Below are positions 16,828-25,614 of a stretch of 41,143 bases of DNA, in pieces. How positions within the stretch are numbered: position 1 is the stretch's first letter; every line of letters begins with the position of its first letter. The notes beneath the pieces were generated by a model. The model was not told the origin of the DNA. It did no database searches and worked only from the letters and a program-made list of their open reading frames with translations. Source of the stretch: Chloroflexota bacterium (lineage in GTDB: Bacteria > Chloroflexota > Anaerolineae > JAAEKA01). The translations under genes were made by a program, and so were the position numbers. Where the stretch lies: NCBI GenBank assembly GCA_034717495.1, contig JAYELL010000047.1:1-41143 (forward strand), in the 5' to 3' direction.

Positions 16828-17767
16828 TCACCTGGTTTCGAGCCCAAAATGCTCGCAGTAGCGGTTGAAGAGGTTATGCGCCTGCAGGTAGCAGGAGTTT
16901 GGACTGAGGAAGTGAGAAAATTCAAATGTGATGGCCTTTTCCAACTGCGCTTGTCGGGCAGCCTCCAGTTTGAGAAGCAGTTTTTCCCATTTGATGGGAA
17001 GGAACTTGATCGGCATATCCCGGTCAAAGGTTTCGATGTTGGTCCAACAGTGTAACCGGTTCTTTTCTGCCAGGATTTTGTTGATGGCCAAATATTCCGG
17101 CAATTCGTGGAAATCGACATGTCCGTCTTGAAAGGCAACAATATCAACGGCCCCGGCAATACCGGCCATGATTTCGTTCCATTCTTGCTCATGTTGTCTG
17201 GGGGTGATGCGGTCTGTTTTTTCAATGGATGCATCAAAGCTCCAGACGGCCTTGACTCCATCAATCCAGGGCGAGATCAGTACCGGCAACCCCCCTGAGA
17301 CCTGTTTGCACTGATGGCCCATTTTTGCGTAAATGTCGATGATTCCGCCGGTGCGGCGGCTTACTTCTTGCGAGAGATACCAGCCTTTGAATGCTGCGCG
17401 TTGGCCGTATTTTGCCCACACTTCATCAATGACAGCCAGGTTGATGTCCACCTCCTTTCGGTAGTCGCCCTGATGCCAGTACTGGCCAGAATCGTACAGG
17501 CCAAAATAGAAGGCCATGCCGTGCTTTTCGCTTAACCTCAAAAACAAGTCAACCAGATCAATGGGCGGGCGATAACAATTTTCCTTTTTTTTGCAATACT
17601 TCGGAGGAATAGGTTAGCCACCGTTTATGTCCGCAACGAATTAAGATGACTGTATCAATGCCAATCATTTTCATCGTCTGGAAATCACGATCCCACTCAT
17701 CAGGCCCCCAATTTTGGTGGACAATGTCGTGGCTGATTTCATCCAGAAACGTTCCCGTCAATTTCAT
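16828..17767 (-). pseudogene. DUF4434-like glycosidase, split by a homopolymer frameshift
   Basis: Two frames form one protein. The first, from the ATG at 17767, gives about 58 good residues (MKLTGTFLDEISHDIVHQNW, then MKMIGIDTVILIRCGHKRW) and stops at 17558. The second continues to 16828 (RPPIDLVDLFLRLSEKHGMAFYFGLYDSGQYW ... FEFSHFLSPNS). The break is a run of eight T on the plus strand (17585-17592); removing one base restores a continuous protein of about 313 residues. The fold looks like the TIM-barrel DUF4434 family of putative glycoside hydrolases. Its start lies just after the stop of an ABC permease remnant. It may be a true pseudogene, a phase-variable gene, or a sequencing error in a homopolymer. 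Confidence 0.7.
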
Positions 17768-17774
17768 TTGTGAT

Positions 17775-17855
17775 TTATCCTTTAACCCCGGTCAGGGCGA
17801 TGCCTTCGGTAAACGTGCGTTGGGTGAAAAAGAAAAGGATCAAGATGGGCAGCAT
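17775..17855 (-). pseudogene. C-terminal remnant of a carbohydrate ABC transporter permease
   Basis: The minus strand encodes 26 codons from an internal ATG at 17855 to the stop at 17775, ending [17 protein letters not shown]. This is the very characteristic C-terminus of MalG-type sugar permeases (usual form QRYFxxGIxLTGxKG), preceded by the end of a membrane helix (LPILILFFF). The frame stays open for a few codons upstream but no permease sequence is seen there. The rest of the transporter is gone. With the glycosidase remnant right behind it, this marks the tail of a lost sugar-uptake operon. Confidence 0.7.
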
Positions 17856-17862
17856 AGTTAGG

Positions 17863-17891
17863 GTATTATCACGGCTTTTCCCTGTTGTCAA
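17863..17891 (-). promoter_or_regulatory. Possible promoter in front of the permease remnant
   Basis: On the minus strand a perfect TTGACA (17891-17886) lies 17 bases from TAATAC (17868-17863), or 15 bases from the better -10 match GATAAT (17870-17865). It points into the permease and glycosidase remnants, so the decayed locus may still be transcribed. Confidence 0.4.
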
Positions 17892-17939
17892 GACTCTTTG
17901 TGAAAATGGCAGCACTTTTGAATGTGAGTCCCGCCTCCG

Positions 17940-17968
17940 TTGACGCCTGCGCAACGGCGTGGTACGAT
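17940..17968 (+). promoter_or_regulatory. Promoter of hutI
   Basis: TTGACG at 17940-17945 and TACGAT at 17963-17968 are exactly 17 bases apart. Transcription would start near 17975, giving a leader of about 46 bases before the ATG at 18021, with AAAGGA as the ribosome site. Confidence 0.55.
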
Positions 17969-18020
17969 GATGCAGTCACTGAATCCTGTCTAGTTTCCGA
18001 CCTGCCCGAAAGGACGCCCC

Positions 18021-19310
18021 ATGAACGCCGATCTTCTCATTCTGAATGCTCATCAACTTCTGACCTGTGCCAGCCCCGCCGGACCCAAAAGGGGCCACGA
18101 TCTGGCCGACCCAGGGCTGGTCGAAAATGGGGCGATCGCCGTTCTTGAGGGCCAGATTGTTGCCGCCGGCACGACGCCCGAGGTGCTGAAACAGGTCGAC
18201 GATCCGGAAGCAGCCATCATCGTCGACGCCGCCGACCGAGTCGTTTTGCCGGGCTTTGTCGATCCCCATACCCATCTCCTGTGGGCCGGCGACCGGGCCG
18301 GCGAGTTCGAGATGCGTATCGCCGGTGCAAGCTATATGGAAATCATGGACGCAGGCGGGGGAATCATGAACACCGTGCGGGCCACCCGTGCCGCCACTAT
18401 CGATCAACTGATAGAGGAAACCCTTCCCCGATTGGACAGCATGATCATGCACGGCACCACCACTGCTGAAGTCAAGACAGGCTACGGGCTGGATACCGAG
18501 ACGGAGATCAAGATGCTGGATGCCATTCGCCTCCTGGACGAGCAGCACCCGCTAGACCTTATTCCCACATTCCTTGGCGCTCACGCTGTCCCCCCGGACT
18601 ACGCGGATACCCCGGACAGGTTCGTCGATTTGCTGGTTGAAGAGATGTTGCCTGCGGTCGCCGAATTGCGGTACCGGGTCGAAACGCCCGATGGCGGTTA
18701 TTATGTGCGGGCAGCCGATTTCTGTGACGTGTTCTGTGAGGTCGGGGCCTTCGATGTGGCCCAGAGTCGGAGGATACTGGAAACCGCCAGAGACCTGGGC
18801 CTGGGGCTGAAGATCCACGCGGACGAATTCGAACCCCTGGGCGGCTCGACACTGGCCGTGGAACTGGGCGCCATCAGCGCCGATCACCTGGTATGCACCA
18901 CCGACGAACAACTGAGGGTCCTGGCGACTTCCGACACGGTCGCCGTGTCGCTGCCCGGCACCCCCTTTGGGCTTGGACATGATCGTTACACACGCGCCCG
19001 CACCCTGATCGATCAGGGTGCAGCCCTGGCCCTGGCGACCGACCTGAACCCGGGCACCTGTTGGGGAGAGTCGATGCAGTTCATCATCTCCCTGGCATGC
19101 CGCTCCATGCAATTGACCCCGGCCGAGGCAATCTGCGCAACCACCATCAACGGCGCGCACGCCCTGGGGCTCGGTGACTACCTGGGCAGCCTGGAGGTGG
19201 GCAAACAGGCCGATATCCTGGTCCTCGACATTCCCGATTTCCGCCACCTGGGCTATCGTTTCGGCACCAACCTGGTGGAGACCGTCATCAAACGGGGGGC
19301 TGTGATCTAA
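18021..19310 (+). CDS. hutI: Imidazolonepropionase
   Basis: A 429-residue amidohydrolase that opens the ring of 4-imidazolone-5-propionate to formiminoglutamate, step three of histidine breakdown. Metal ligands appear in VDPHTHLLWAGDR (H83, H85), with later ligands in FLGAHAVPP, KIHADEF and ATDLNPGTCW. The region TTTAEVKTGYGLDTETE is a strong family signature. Length matches the family (about 400-430). No hutH, hutU or hutG is next to it, so the rest of the pathway must be elsewhere or the enzyme serves alone. It has its own promoter, and the gene ends at the hairpin shared with the convergent small secreted gene. Confidence 0.95.
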   Translation: MNADLLILNAHQLLTCASPAGPKRGHDLADPGLVENGAIAVLEGQIVAAGTTPEVLKQVDDPEAAIIVDAADRVVLPGFVDPHTHLLWAGDRAGEFEMRIAGASYMEIMDAGGGIMNTVRATRAATIDQLIEETLPRLDSMIMHGTTTAEVKTGYGLDTETEIKMLDAIRLLDEQHPLDLIPTFLGAHAVPPDYADTPDRFVDLLVEEMLPAVAELRYRVETPDGGYYVRAADFCDVFCEVGAFDVAQSRRILETARDLGLGLKIHADEFEPLGGSTLAVELGAISADHLVCTTDEQLRVLATSDTVAVSLPGTPFGLGHDRYTRARTLIDQGAALALATDLNPGTCWGESMQFIISLACRSMQLTPAEAICATTINGAHALGLGDYLGSLEVGKQADILVLDIPDFRHLGYRFGTNLVETVIKRGAVI

Positions 19311-19350
19311 AATAAAAACGAGGATGCTTCCGGAAAGGGGCATCCTCGTT
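19311..19350 (-). terminator. Intrinsic terminator of the small secreted protein gene
   Basis: An 11-base perfect stem (19317-19327 with 19340-19350) with a 12-base loop is followed, on the minus strand, by TTTTTATTTT. That is a textbook rho-independent terminator for the gene at 19374-19850. From the plus side the same hairpin follows the hutI stop by six bases but lacks a T-tract. Confidence 0.85.
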
Positions 19351-19373
19351 GCCGATGCTGAATATCGATCAGG

Positions 19374-19850
19374 CTATCGGGTATGGACTTTCACGTTACC
19401 AGCGTACACATCGTACGTACCTGAAGGATCGGACGGGTTGCTGCACCAGGTATCGAATTCTGACTGCGTCATGTTTTGAACGTAGACCATTTCGTCCACG
19501 CTGGGCTCCCCGTTATCGATTACCTTGATGGCGCGCCAGGACCAATCGCCTGATAGGCCGGTATCGCCGCCGAAATACGCCACGTTTCCCTCAATCAGTA
19601 CGCATTCAACATCCTCGATCGTCCAGGGTGTTCCTCCCGGAGGATCTACCTGGTAAGTGGATACATACCCTTTTTCAGGCCGGTTCCCCTTGGCCTCATG
19701 AGCATTGAAGGACATTTCCCACTGCGAGCCATATACCGTCCGCCAGACCGTGCCCGTGGCCTTGTCTGCAGGACCGCCGGCGAAGGCTGCCGTTGACAGA
19801 ACCAGCATGATCGCCATGGCAAGCATGGCCACCTGAAAAGCCTTTTTCAT
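19374..19850 (-). CDS. Small secreted protein, unknown function
   Basis: A 158-residue protein with a clear signal peptide: MKKAFQVAMLAMAIMLVLS then TAAFA with cleavage near residue 24-25. The mature part is rich in aromatic and glycine residues (WRTVYGSQWEMSFNAHEAK, GDTGLSGDWSWRAIKVIDNG) and probably a small beta-sandwich. It has two cysteines that could pair. I do not recognise the family. A very strong AGGAGGTGA Shine-Dalgarno site precedes the ATG and an intrinsic terminator follows, so it is likely a well-expressed, single-gene unit. The leader contains GGGTC-AAGA-GACCC, a small perfect hairpin near 19907-19920 if the transcript starts above it. Confidence 0.75.
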   Translation of the reverse strand: MKKAFQVAMLAMAIMLVLSTAAFAGGPADKATGTVWRTVYGSQWEMSFNAHEAKGNRPEKGYVSTYQVDPPGGTPWTIEDVECVLIEGNVAYFGGDTGLSGDWSWRAIKVIDNGEPSVDEMVYVQNMTQSEFDTWCSNPSDPSGTYDVYAGNVKVHTR

Positions 19851-20053
19851 CGTTTCACCTCCTGAAACTAGACCTAAATGGAATTCTTTTGGAGCAAATC
19901 GCCCCGGGTCTCTTGACCCTATTCAAACATTCGCGCCGGGAAAAAGCAACAATTATGACAAAACTTACATCAAGAATCGGCTTTTCCAGATTTGGCGCTC
20001 CCTGGATGAACAGCCTTCAATACCAGGATTGCTGCTGTCGTCGGTTTGAACCG

Positions 20054-20082
20054 TTGGCGTGGGTCTGCACCTGTGCTATAAT
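20054..20082 (+). promoter_or_regulatory. Promoter of the M20 peptidase operon
   Basis: TTGGCG at 20054-20059, 17 bases, then a perfect TATAAT at 20077-20082 preceded by TGC, so the -10 is also of the extended type. Transcription should start near 20089. Two CAATT heptamers lie in the leader between it and the TTG start at 20133. Confidence 0.75.
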
Positions 20083-20132
20083 CGAAACTCTGTCATTAAC
20101 CTTCACAATTGACAATTTGAAAGAGGTATCCC

Positions 20133-21221
20133 TTGATCAACACAGATCGACTCGTTGACACTTTTTTGGAGTTGGTTAGAATCGATAGCCCCAGCGGACA
20201 GGAAGAAACCATCGGCAAATACCTGGCCCAACGACTGCAAGGCCTGGGGCTGACAACCGGGAGGGACGAGCTTGGCAACCTCATCGGTCGATTGGAGGAG
20301 GGCACAGGCGAAACTCTGCTGCTCAGCGCTCACATGGACACGGTGGGCACCGACACAGGCATCGAACCAGTCATACGGGACGGAGTGATCTACAGCTCCG
20401 GCGACACCATCCTGGGCGGCGATGACAAATCGGGGGTCGCGGCAATTCTTGAAGTCTTGACCCTTCTGAAGGAAAAAGGGCTTGCTCACCCTCCTTTGGA
20501 GGTTGTTTTCAGCGTGGGCGAGGAGTTGGGTCTTTACGGCGCCCGAAACCTGGATACGAAGATACTTTCGGCAAAACAGGGGCTGATCATGGACTCCGGC
20601 GGGCCGACCGGTCATATCGTCGTCTGCGCTCCCGGCCAGGATAGCCTGGTCTTCACAGTGCATGGTGTGACTGCCCATGCCGGTGCTGAGCCCGAGAAGG
20701 GCATCAACGCGATCCGCGTAGCGTCCGAAGCTATCGCTGCCATGCCCATGGGACGGATAGATACCGAAACCACCTGCAACATCGGTATCATCTCAGGCGG
20801 CACGGCGCGCAATATCGTCCCGGCAAGTACGCGCGTGGTTGGTGAAGCCAGAAGTCGTGACCCAAAGAAACTGAAAGCCCTGACCGAAGAAATCGTCTTG
20901 TCCTTCCAACAGGCGGCAGAAAACCACGACGCCAGCGTTGAGATGGAGATCACCCGCGCCTATGACGCCTACCGGGTGCCCGAGAACACCCCTATTGTCC
21001 AGATCGTAAGCCAGGCAGCGCGGGAGTTGGGGCACGAGGTCATGCTGAGCGACAGCGGTGGCGGTACCGATGGCAACATCTACAACGCTGCCGGCATCCA
21101 ATGCATTGTCTTGAGTACAGGAATGAAAGAGGTGCACACGGCCAACGAACATATCGCCATAGCGGACATGGCAGCGGGCACCGCATTGCTGCTTGAAGCA
21201 GTAACTCGACTGGCTTCGTAA
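20133..21221 (+). CDS. M20 family metallopeptidase (peptidase T-like)
   Basis: A 362-residue di-zinc aminopeptidase or deacylase of the M20 family, close to the PepT/YqjE-like group. Zinc ligands are H67 and D69 in SAHMDTVG, D97 in GGDDKSG, the catalytic and bridging glutamates E130-E131 in SVGEELGLYG, and the C-terminal histidine in VHTANEHI. The middle dimerisation domain contains VHGVTAHAGAEPEKG. The start codon is TTG at 20133 with AAAGAGG seven bases upstream; no ATG is nearby. It heads a run of genes with short gaps (peptidase, PAP2, DUF624-like, RNase J). A tripeptidase role is likely but not certain. Confidence 0.9.
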   Translation: MINTDRLVDTFLELVRIDSPSGQEETIGKYLAQRLQGLGLTTGRDELGNLIGRLEEGTGETLLLSAHMDTVGTDTGIEPVIRDGVIYSSGDTILGGDDKSGVAAILEVLTLLKEKGLAHPPLEVVFSVGEELGLYGARNLDTKILSAKQGLIMDSGGPTGHIVVCAPGQDSLVFTVHGVTAHAGAEPEKGINAIRVASEAIAAMPMGRIDTETTCNIGIISGGTARNIVPASTRVVGEARSRDPKKLKALTEEIVLSFQQAAENHDASVEMEITRAYDAYRVPENTPIVQIVSQAARELGHEVMLSDSGGGTDGNIYNAAGIQCIVLSTGMKEVHTANEHIAIADMAAGTALLLEAVTRLAS

Positions 21222-21239
21222 CGGAAGGAACCAGCCCAC

Positions 21240-22172
21240 ATGGACGACCTTCTCGGTCTCGACACCTGGGGCACCGATCTAATTTTGGCAGTCCAGTCGA
21301 TCAGTAATGACACCCTGGATTCCTTTTTTCTGGCAATCACAGAACTGGGAAATGCTGAAGCCTTCCTTGTTATCATGGCATTGGTCTACTGGAGCATCAA
21401 TCGTCAATGGGGGCTACGTCTGACGGTACTGGCGATGCTGTCTACCTGGACCAACGAGTTTTTCAAGGTTATCTTCAGGCTGCCACGCCCCAATCCAGCT
21501 ATCGTACGCCAGCTGGTCCACGAGCAGACCTACGGCTTCCCCAGCGGACATGCCCAAACTGGTGCGGTAATCGTGTGGGGTTACCTGGCCGCCAAGGTTC
21601 GAAAAGGGTGGTTCACCGCGCTGGCAGTCCTGCTCATCTTCCTGATCGGGTTCTCCCGAGTCTACCTGGGTGTCCATTATCCCCAGGATGTGCTGGCAGG
21701 CTGGATTCTTGGAAGCCTGATTCTGGTGATCTGGCTGCACTACGAGGAAAGCCTCGCTGCCTGGTGGAAACAGCTGGAAGTCCGATCCCAAGTCATGGTC
21801 ATCATCGCCGGTATATCGGCGATGCTCTTCCTGATGCCTACCGACGCGACAGGCCATTACCCGAACGAAACCGCTGCCACCCTTGCAGGCACGCTTCTCG
21901 GCGTTGGCATCGGCACGATCCTGGAAAACAAGATGGTTCAATTCCGCGTGGATGGTTCCGTGGGACGCCGCCTGCTTCGTTATCTGGTAGGCATCATTTT
22001 TGTTGGTTCCATCTATGTGGCGGGCTCCCTGCTGCCCGAGTTTGAACCCTGGGCGCTGGATATCGTAGTCCGGGTAACTCGCTACAGCCTGGTCGGGCTC
22101 ACTGTGGCCTGGTTGGCACCCCTGCTATTCATCCGCCTTCGATTGGCTGACAGCGACCTTAACCTTAGTTGA
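21240..22172 (+). CDS. PAP2-family membrane phosphatase
   Basis: A 310-residue integral membrane protein with the three phosphatase motifs: KVIFRLPRP (motif 1), FPSGHAQTG (motif 2) and SRVYLGVHYPQD (motif 3). The catalytic histidines are in motifs 2 and 3. The PAP2 core occupies roughly residues 10-170; a C-terminal half of about 130 residues adds several more membrane helices and is unlike short PAP2 proteins. Family members dephosphorylate phosphatidate, undecaprenyl pyrophosphate or other lipid phosphates, so recycling of the lipid carrier for cell-wall synthesis is a fair guess. It starts 18 bases after the peptidase stop with a GGAAGGA site. Confidence 0.9.
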   Translation: MDDLLGLDTWGTDLILAVQSISNDTLDSFFLAITELGNAEAFLVIMALVYWSINRQWGLRLTVLAMLSTWTNEFFKVIFRLPRPNPAIVRQLVHEQTYGFPSGHAQTGAVIVWGYLAAKVRKGWFTALAVLLIFLIGFSRVYLGVHYPQDVLAGWILGSLILVIWLHYEESLAAWWKQLEVRSQVMVIIAGISAMLFLMPTDATGHYPNETAATLAGTLLGVGIGTILENKMVQFRVDGSVGRRLLRYLVGIIFVGSIYVAGSLLPEFEPWALDIVVRVTRYSLVGLTVAWLAPLLFIRLRLADSDLNLS

Positions 22173-22194
22173 AAGAGCATAGATTGACCTTGCC

Positions 22195-22806
22195 ATGCGC
22201 TCCCTGAAAGTTATCTGGTCCAGCTTTCGCTCACTTTACGATGAGCTTTTTCTCATGATTGGCCTCAGCCTGCTCTGGTGGCTGGCCGTCGTCACGATTG
22301 TGGCAGGGCCTCCCGCAACTACGGCACTGGCATCCATTGGCTACCGACTGGGAAATGGTCAACGAGTCGGTCTGGATCACGCCAAGGAATCTTTTCTTGG
22401 CCATTTCTGGCTTAGCTGGAAGCTGGGTTTGGCAGGATTGGTGGGCATGGCGGTAATTTTCGGCAATATCTTCTTCTACAACAGTCTGGACAACTGGCTG
22501 CGAACCCTGGTCATCCTCTTCCTTTATCTGGCGATTGCCTGGATCGCCATCCTGTTGTATGTGTTCCCCATGCCAGAAGCCATGGAAACGCCTGGAGCGC
22601 TGGATATCCTGCGAAATGCAGCCATCATGGCCCTTGCCAGCCCGGGATTCACGTTTCTAATCCTGCTCGGCCTGGCAATCGTGTTAGCAATTTGTCTTGC
22701 CCTGCCGTTTCTTCTATTGTTGATCGCCCCGGGGATCATAGCGATCATCAGCGGTACGGCACTTGCCGACCGGATCGCAGTAGCCGAAGAGAAGCAGAAT
22801 AGCTAG
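22195..22806 (+). CDS. DUF624-like (YesL-type) membrane protein
   Basis: A 203-residue integral membrane protein with about five to six predicted helices. The start MRSLKVIWSSFRSLYDELFLMIGLSLLWWL and the following PPATTALASIGYRL are typical of DUF624 proteins, which have no established function and are often found near sugar or envelope genes. It lies 22 bases after the PAP2 gene and 23 before RNase J, so it is probably in the same operon. The C-terminus is short and charged (VAEEKQNS). Confidence 0.7.
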   Translation: MRSLKVIWSSFRSLYDELFLMIGLSLLWWLAVVTIVAGPPATTALASIGYRLGNGQRVGLDHAKESFLGHFWLSWKLGLAGLVGMAVIFGNIFFYNSLDNWLRTLVILFLYLAIAWIAILLYVFPMPEAMETPGALDILRNAAIMALASPGFTFLILLGLAIVLAICLALPFLLLLIAPGIIAIISGTALADRIAVAEEKQNS

Positions 22807-22829
22807 CTGCTGAAAAGTGAGTAACAGAC

Positions 22830-24485
22830 ATGCTTGAGAGTTTACGAATCATTCCGCTGGGTGGCCTGGGTGAAATCGGCAAAAACATGATGGTCTTTGA
22901 ATATGGCGATGACATCATGATCGTCGACGCAGGAATCATGTTTCCCTCCAACGATATGCTGGGGGTGGACCTGGTCCTGCCGGACTGGAGCTATCTGAGA
23001 GACAAGGTTGATCAGATTCGCGGAATCGTCATCACCCACGGCCACGAGGATCATTTGGGGGCGCTGCCCTATTTTCTCCACGACCTTGAATTGGATGTTC
23101 CCATCTATGCCACTCGCCTGGTACAGGGTCTCATCGACCGGAAGTTACGCGATGCCAAGCTTCAAAAGCAGTGTGAGCGGGTAGAAATCAAGGCGGGCGA
23201 GCCCTTCCTCCTCGGCCCATTCGAGATAGAGGGAATCTCCTTCAATCATTCCATTCCCGACGGCGTTGCGCTGGCAATCCGCACCCCGGCTGGCATGGTT
23301 CTGCATTCGGGTGATTTCAAATTCGACTATTCACCGGTACATGGCACAAGCCCCGATTTCGGTCGCCTGGCCCAGTTGGGCGCTGAAGGCGTCATGGTAC
23401 TGCTGGCAGACTCGACCGGCGCCGAGCGCCCTGGCTGGACTCCGTCGGAAGCTATCATCGCCGATGCATTCGATCGCATCTTCCGGGACGCACCTGGCCG
23501 CATTATCGTTTCTACCTTCGCCTCCCTGCTCAGCCGGGTTCAACAGATTCTTGACGCAGCCCACGCGCACCGGAAAAAGGTTGCCCTTGCAGGCTACAGC
23601 ATGCTACAGAATGTCAAGATCGCTCGCAAGCTGGGCTACCTGAACGTGCCCCGCGGTACACTGATAGAGCTGGAGAAGATCAAGTCCCTGGATCCAAAAA
23701 AGACGGTAATCATTACCACAGGGGCCCAGGGACAACCGGAAGCCGCTCTGGCACGGATCGCAACCAACAAGCACAGGGATATCAAGATCATTCCCGGAGA
23801 CACCGTCATTCTCAGTTCGCACCCGATTCCCGGTAACGAAGAGATGATCTCCGAGATGATCAACCGCCTCTTTCGACGCGGTGCAGAAGTCATTTATCCA
23901 CCCCTGGCGCCAGTGCACGTGAGCGGACATGCGGCACAGGAAGAAATGAAGCTGCTGTTGACCCTGACCAGTCCGGAGTACTTTGTGCCGGTACACGGCG
24001 AATTACGCCATTTGAAGGCCCATGCCAGACTGGCGAAAGAGGTCGGCGTTCCTGAAGATTACATCCTGACGGTGGAGAACGGCACCGTACTCGAATTTGA
24101 CGAAGATGGCGCCCTGATCAGGGAGCGAATTCCTGGCGGCTACATCTTTGTGGACGGTAGCCGGGTCGGGGATATTGGGCCCTCAGTACTGCGCGACCGC
24201 GACGTTCTGGGATCCCACGGATTCGTTATGGTGGCTTTCGTATGGAACAGCGAAACGCGCAAGGTCGAGGGCCAGCCCGAGATTATCTCCAGAGGATTCA
24301 TTTACGAAAAAGAGTCCCAGGACCTTCTTTCCGGCGCCCGCGATCACCTGATCGAAACATTGGATGACACATCTCGTGTCAGCAAACGAGGCATCGAGGA
24401 GGCTTCCCGCCTGGCTCTTTCCCGCTACTTCTACGAGCAGACCGGCCGCAGGCCACTTGTGGTTCCCATGGTCGTGATTGTCTAA
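22830..24485 (+). CDS. rnj: Ribonuclease J
   Basis: A 551-residue metallo-beta-lactamase/beta-CASP ribonuclease with both endo- and 5'-exonuclease activity, central to mRNA decay and rRNA maturation in bacteria lacking RNase E. The N-terminus IIPLGGLGEIGKNM is diagnostic. The zinc motif THGHEDH is at residues 69-75, with HSGDFKFD later. The beta-CASP part includes STFASLLSRVQQI and TTGAQGQPEAAL, and the C-terminal domain contains FVPVHGELRHLKAHARLA. Length is normal. It is the last gene of the cluster starting at 20133 and is convergent with the next gene, 15 bases away. Confidence 0.96.
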   Translation: MLESLRIIPLGGLGEIGKNMMVFEYGDDIMIVDAGIMFPSNDMLGVDLVLPDWSYLRDKVDQIRGIVITHGHEDHLGALPYFLHDLELDVPIYATRLVQGLIDRKLRDAKLQKQCERVEIKAGEPFLLGPFEIEGISFNHSIPDGVALAIRTPAGMVLHSGDFKFDYSPVHGTSPDFGRLAQLGAEGVMVLLADSTGAERPGWTPSEAIIADAFDRIFRDAPGRIIVSTFASLLSRVQQILDAAHAHRKKVALAGYSMLQNVKIARKLGYLNVPRGTLIELEKIKSLDPKKTVIITTGAQGQPEAALARIATNKHRDIKIIPGDTVILSSHPIPGNEEMISEMINRLFRRGAEVIYPPLAPVHVSGHAAQEEMKLLLTLTSPEYFVPVHGELRHLKAHARLAKEVGVPEDYILTVENGTVLEFDEDGALIRERIPGGYIFVDGSRVGDIGPSVLRDRDVLGSHGFVMVAFVWNSETRKVEGQPEIISRGFIYEKESQDLLSGARDHLIETLDDTSRVSKRGIEEASRLALSRYFYEQTGRRPLVVPMVVIV

Positions 24486-24500
24486 TCCACTCCCTCCACC

Positions 24501-25463
24501 TTAGCTCGATTCCCGCCGCGGCATTCCACATTCGCGACAGAACCGGTCATTACTAGCATACTTGGCTCCGCAGGTGGGACAGAATTTATCGATGCCCGGA
24601 CCGACAGATATCGACCGATCCACAGGTTGGGTGGATTGAGGTCCTGCTTCTCTTGCCATTCGCCGCCGAGCCTGTCTCGATGTAGGTTGCCGACGACTTC
24701 GCAGGAAGTTCAGAGCGAGGAACAATAGTCCCAACAGCGAGGCAACGCCAATAGCTCCAACGGCGTATGGCAGCCACTCCGGCGAGGAAGCCGCGTCGGT
24801 CGTTACTTCACCTTCCCGATCAACAGGAATCGCCGAACGTATCGTGGGATCCGAATCCGACTTGACGTAGCTGACAGAAACTGGCACCTCTGCCCCTGCC
24901 ACCTGCGACCCAAGACTCTTGATGAATTCAGGATTGCCTGAAGAGTCGCTGCCTGGCTCCAGTGAAGGAGATAGCGTCAAATCGCTGGATCGGGCAGGTT
25001 GGCGAAATCTGAGGATCGTTTCCTGGCTATCCAGGGGAACAACAAGGGAAAGATCGAACTGGCGATCGGGAGGTGAGGAGAGCACATCTGCATAAAATTC
25101 GACCACAAATTGGGCAGAGTCTACATTGAAGGAAAGCAGTTGCCCTTGACCTGTCTCTTCGCTCTGCCAAGGCAGGTTCAAGAGATTTCCGTCCTCAGCC
25201 CGAAAGGCCACAGCATTGACGATAGCATCCTCCGGTACCGGAATACGAAGCGACTGAGGGAATACCGTCCCCTCGTCAAGAATCCCCTCATAAATGACAA
25301 GCACCGACGGCTGGTCATGCTCGGGCCAAACGGACATCTGCCAGAGTTGGAGCTCAGCATCCAGGGGTTGTGCTGTAACTGGGATCACAAGAAGGATCAA
25401 GGCAAGGATTAGCCCCAGGGATTTCAATCCCTGTTGCCTGCGATCAACGATCCTGGTTGCCAT
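24501..25463 (-). CDS. Exported membrane protein with C-terminal zinc ribbon
   Basis: A 320-residue protein of unknown function. It has an N-terminal signal or anchor (LGLILALILLVIPVTAQ, about residues 15-31) and an extracellular beta-rich part to about 230 (QLWQMSVWPEHDQPSVLVIYEG). A membrane helix near 238-258 follows, then a cytoplasmic basic linker (RSRRQPTSRQARRRMAR), and a zinc ribbon at the C-terminus: CPTCGAKYASNDRFCRECG, with a CX2C...CX2C pattern. This outside-sensor, inside-zinc-ribbon layout is common in Chloroflexota hypothetical proteins. The ATG at 25463 has GAGAGG nine bases before it. Confidence 0.75.
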   Translation of the reverse strand: MATRIVDRRQQGLKSLGLILALILLVIPVTAQPLDAELQLWQMSVWPEHDQPSVLVIYEGILDEGTVFPQSLRIPVPEDAIVNAVAFRAEDGNLLNLPWQSEETGQGQLLSFNVDSAQFVVEFYADVLSSPPDRQFDLSLVVPLDSQETILRFRQPARSSDLTLSPSLEPGSDSSGNPEFIKSLGSQVAGAEVPVSVSYVKSDSDPTIRSAIPVDREGEVTTDAASSPEWLPYAVGAIGVASLLGLLFLALNFLRSRRQPTSRQARRRMAREAGPQSTQPVDRSISVGPGIDKFCPTCGAKYASNDRFCRECGMPRRESS

Positions 25464-25585
25464 ACTTTTTTCCTCTCAAAATGAAGTCTTGTTCTACTGC
25501 AACGACCATTGTACTCGTAGAGAGGATCATCTGCAACCTTTTCTGCCCTGAACATGGCTCATCCTGACGGGGACCCCCGAGGACA

Positions 25586-25614
25586 GAAGCGGTTCCGGCG
25601 GAAGCCGTCGCTTC
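25586..25614 (+). terminator. Strong hairpin followed by T-rich sequence
   Basis: GAAGCG (25586-25591) pairs with CGCTTC (25609-25614); inside, TTCC and GGAA can pair around a GGC loop. A T-rich tract (CTTTTTACTTT) begins about 14 bases downstream. It could end a plus-strand transcript, but no upstream plus-strand gene is close. Confidence 0.35.
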
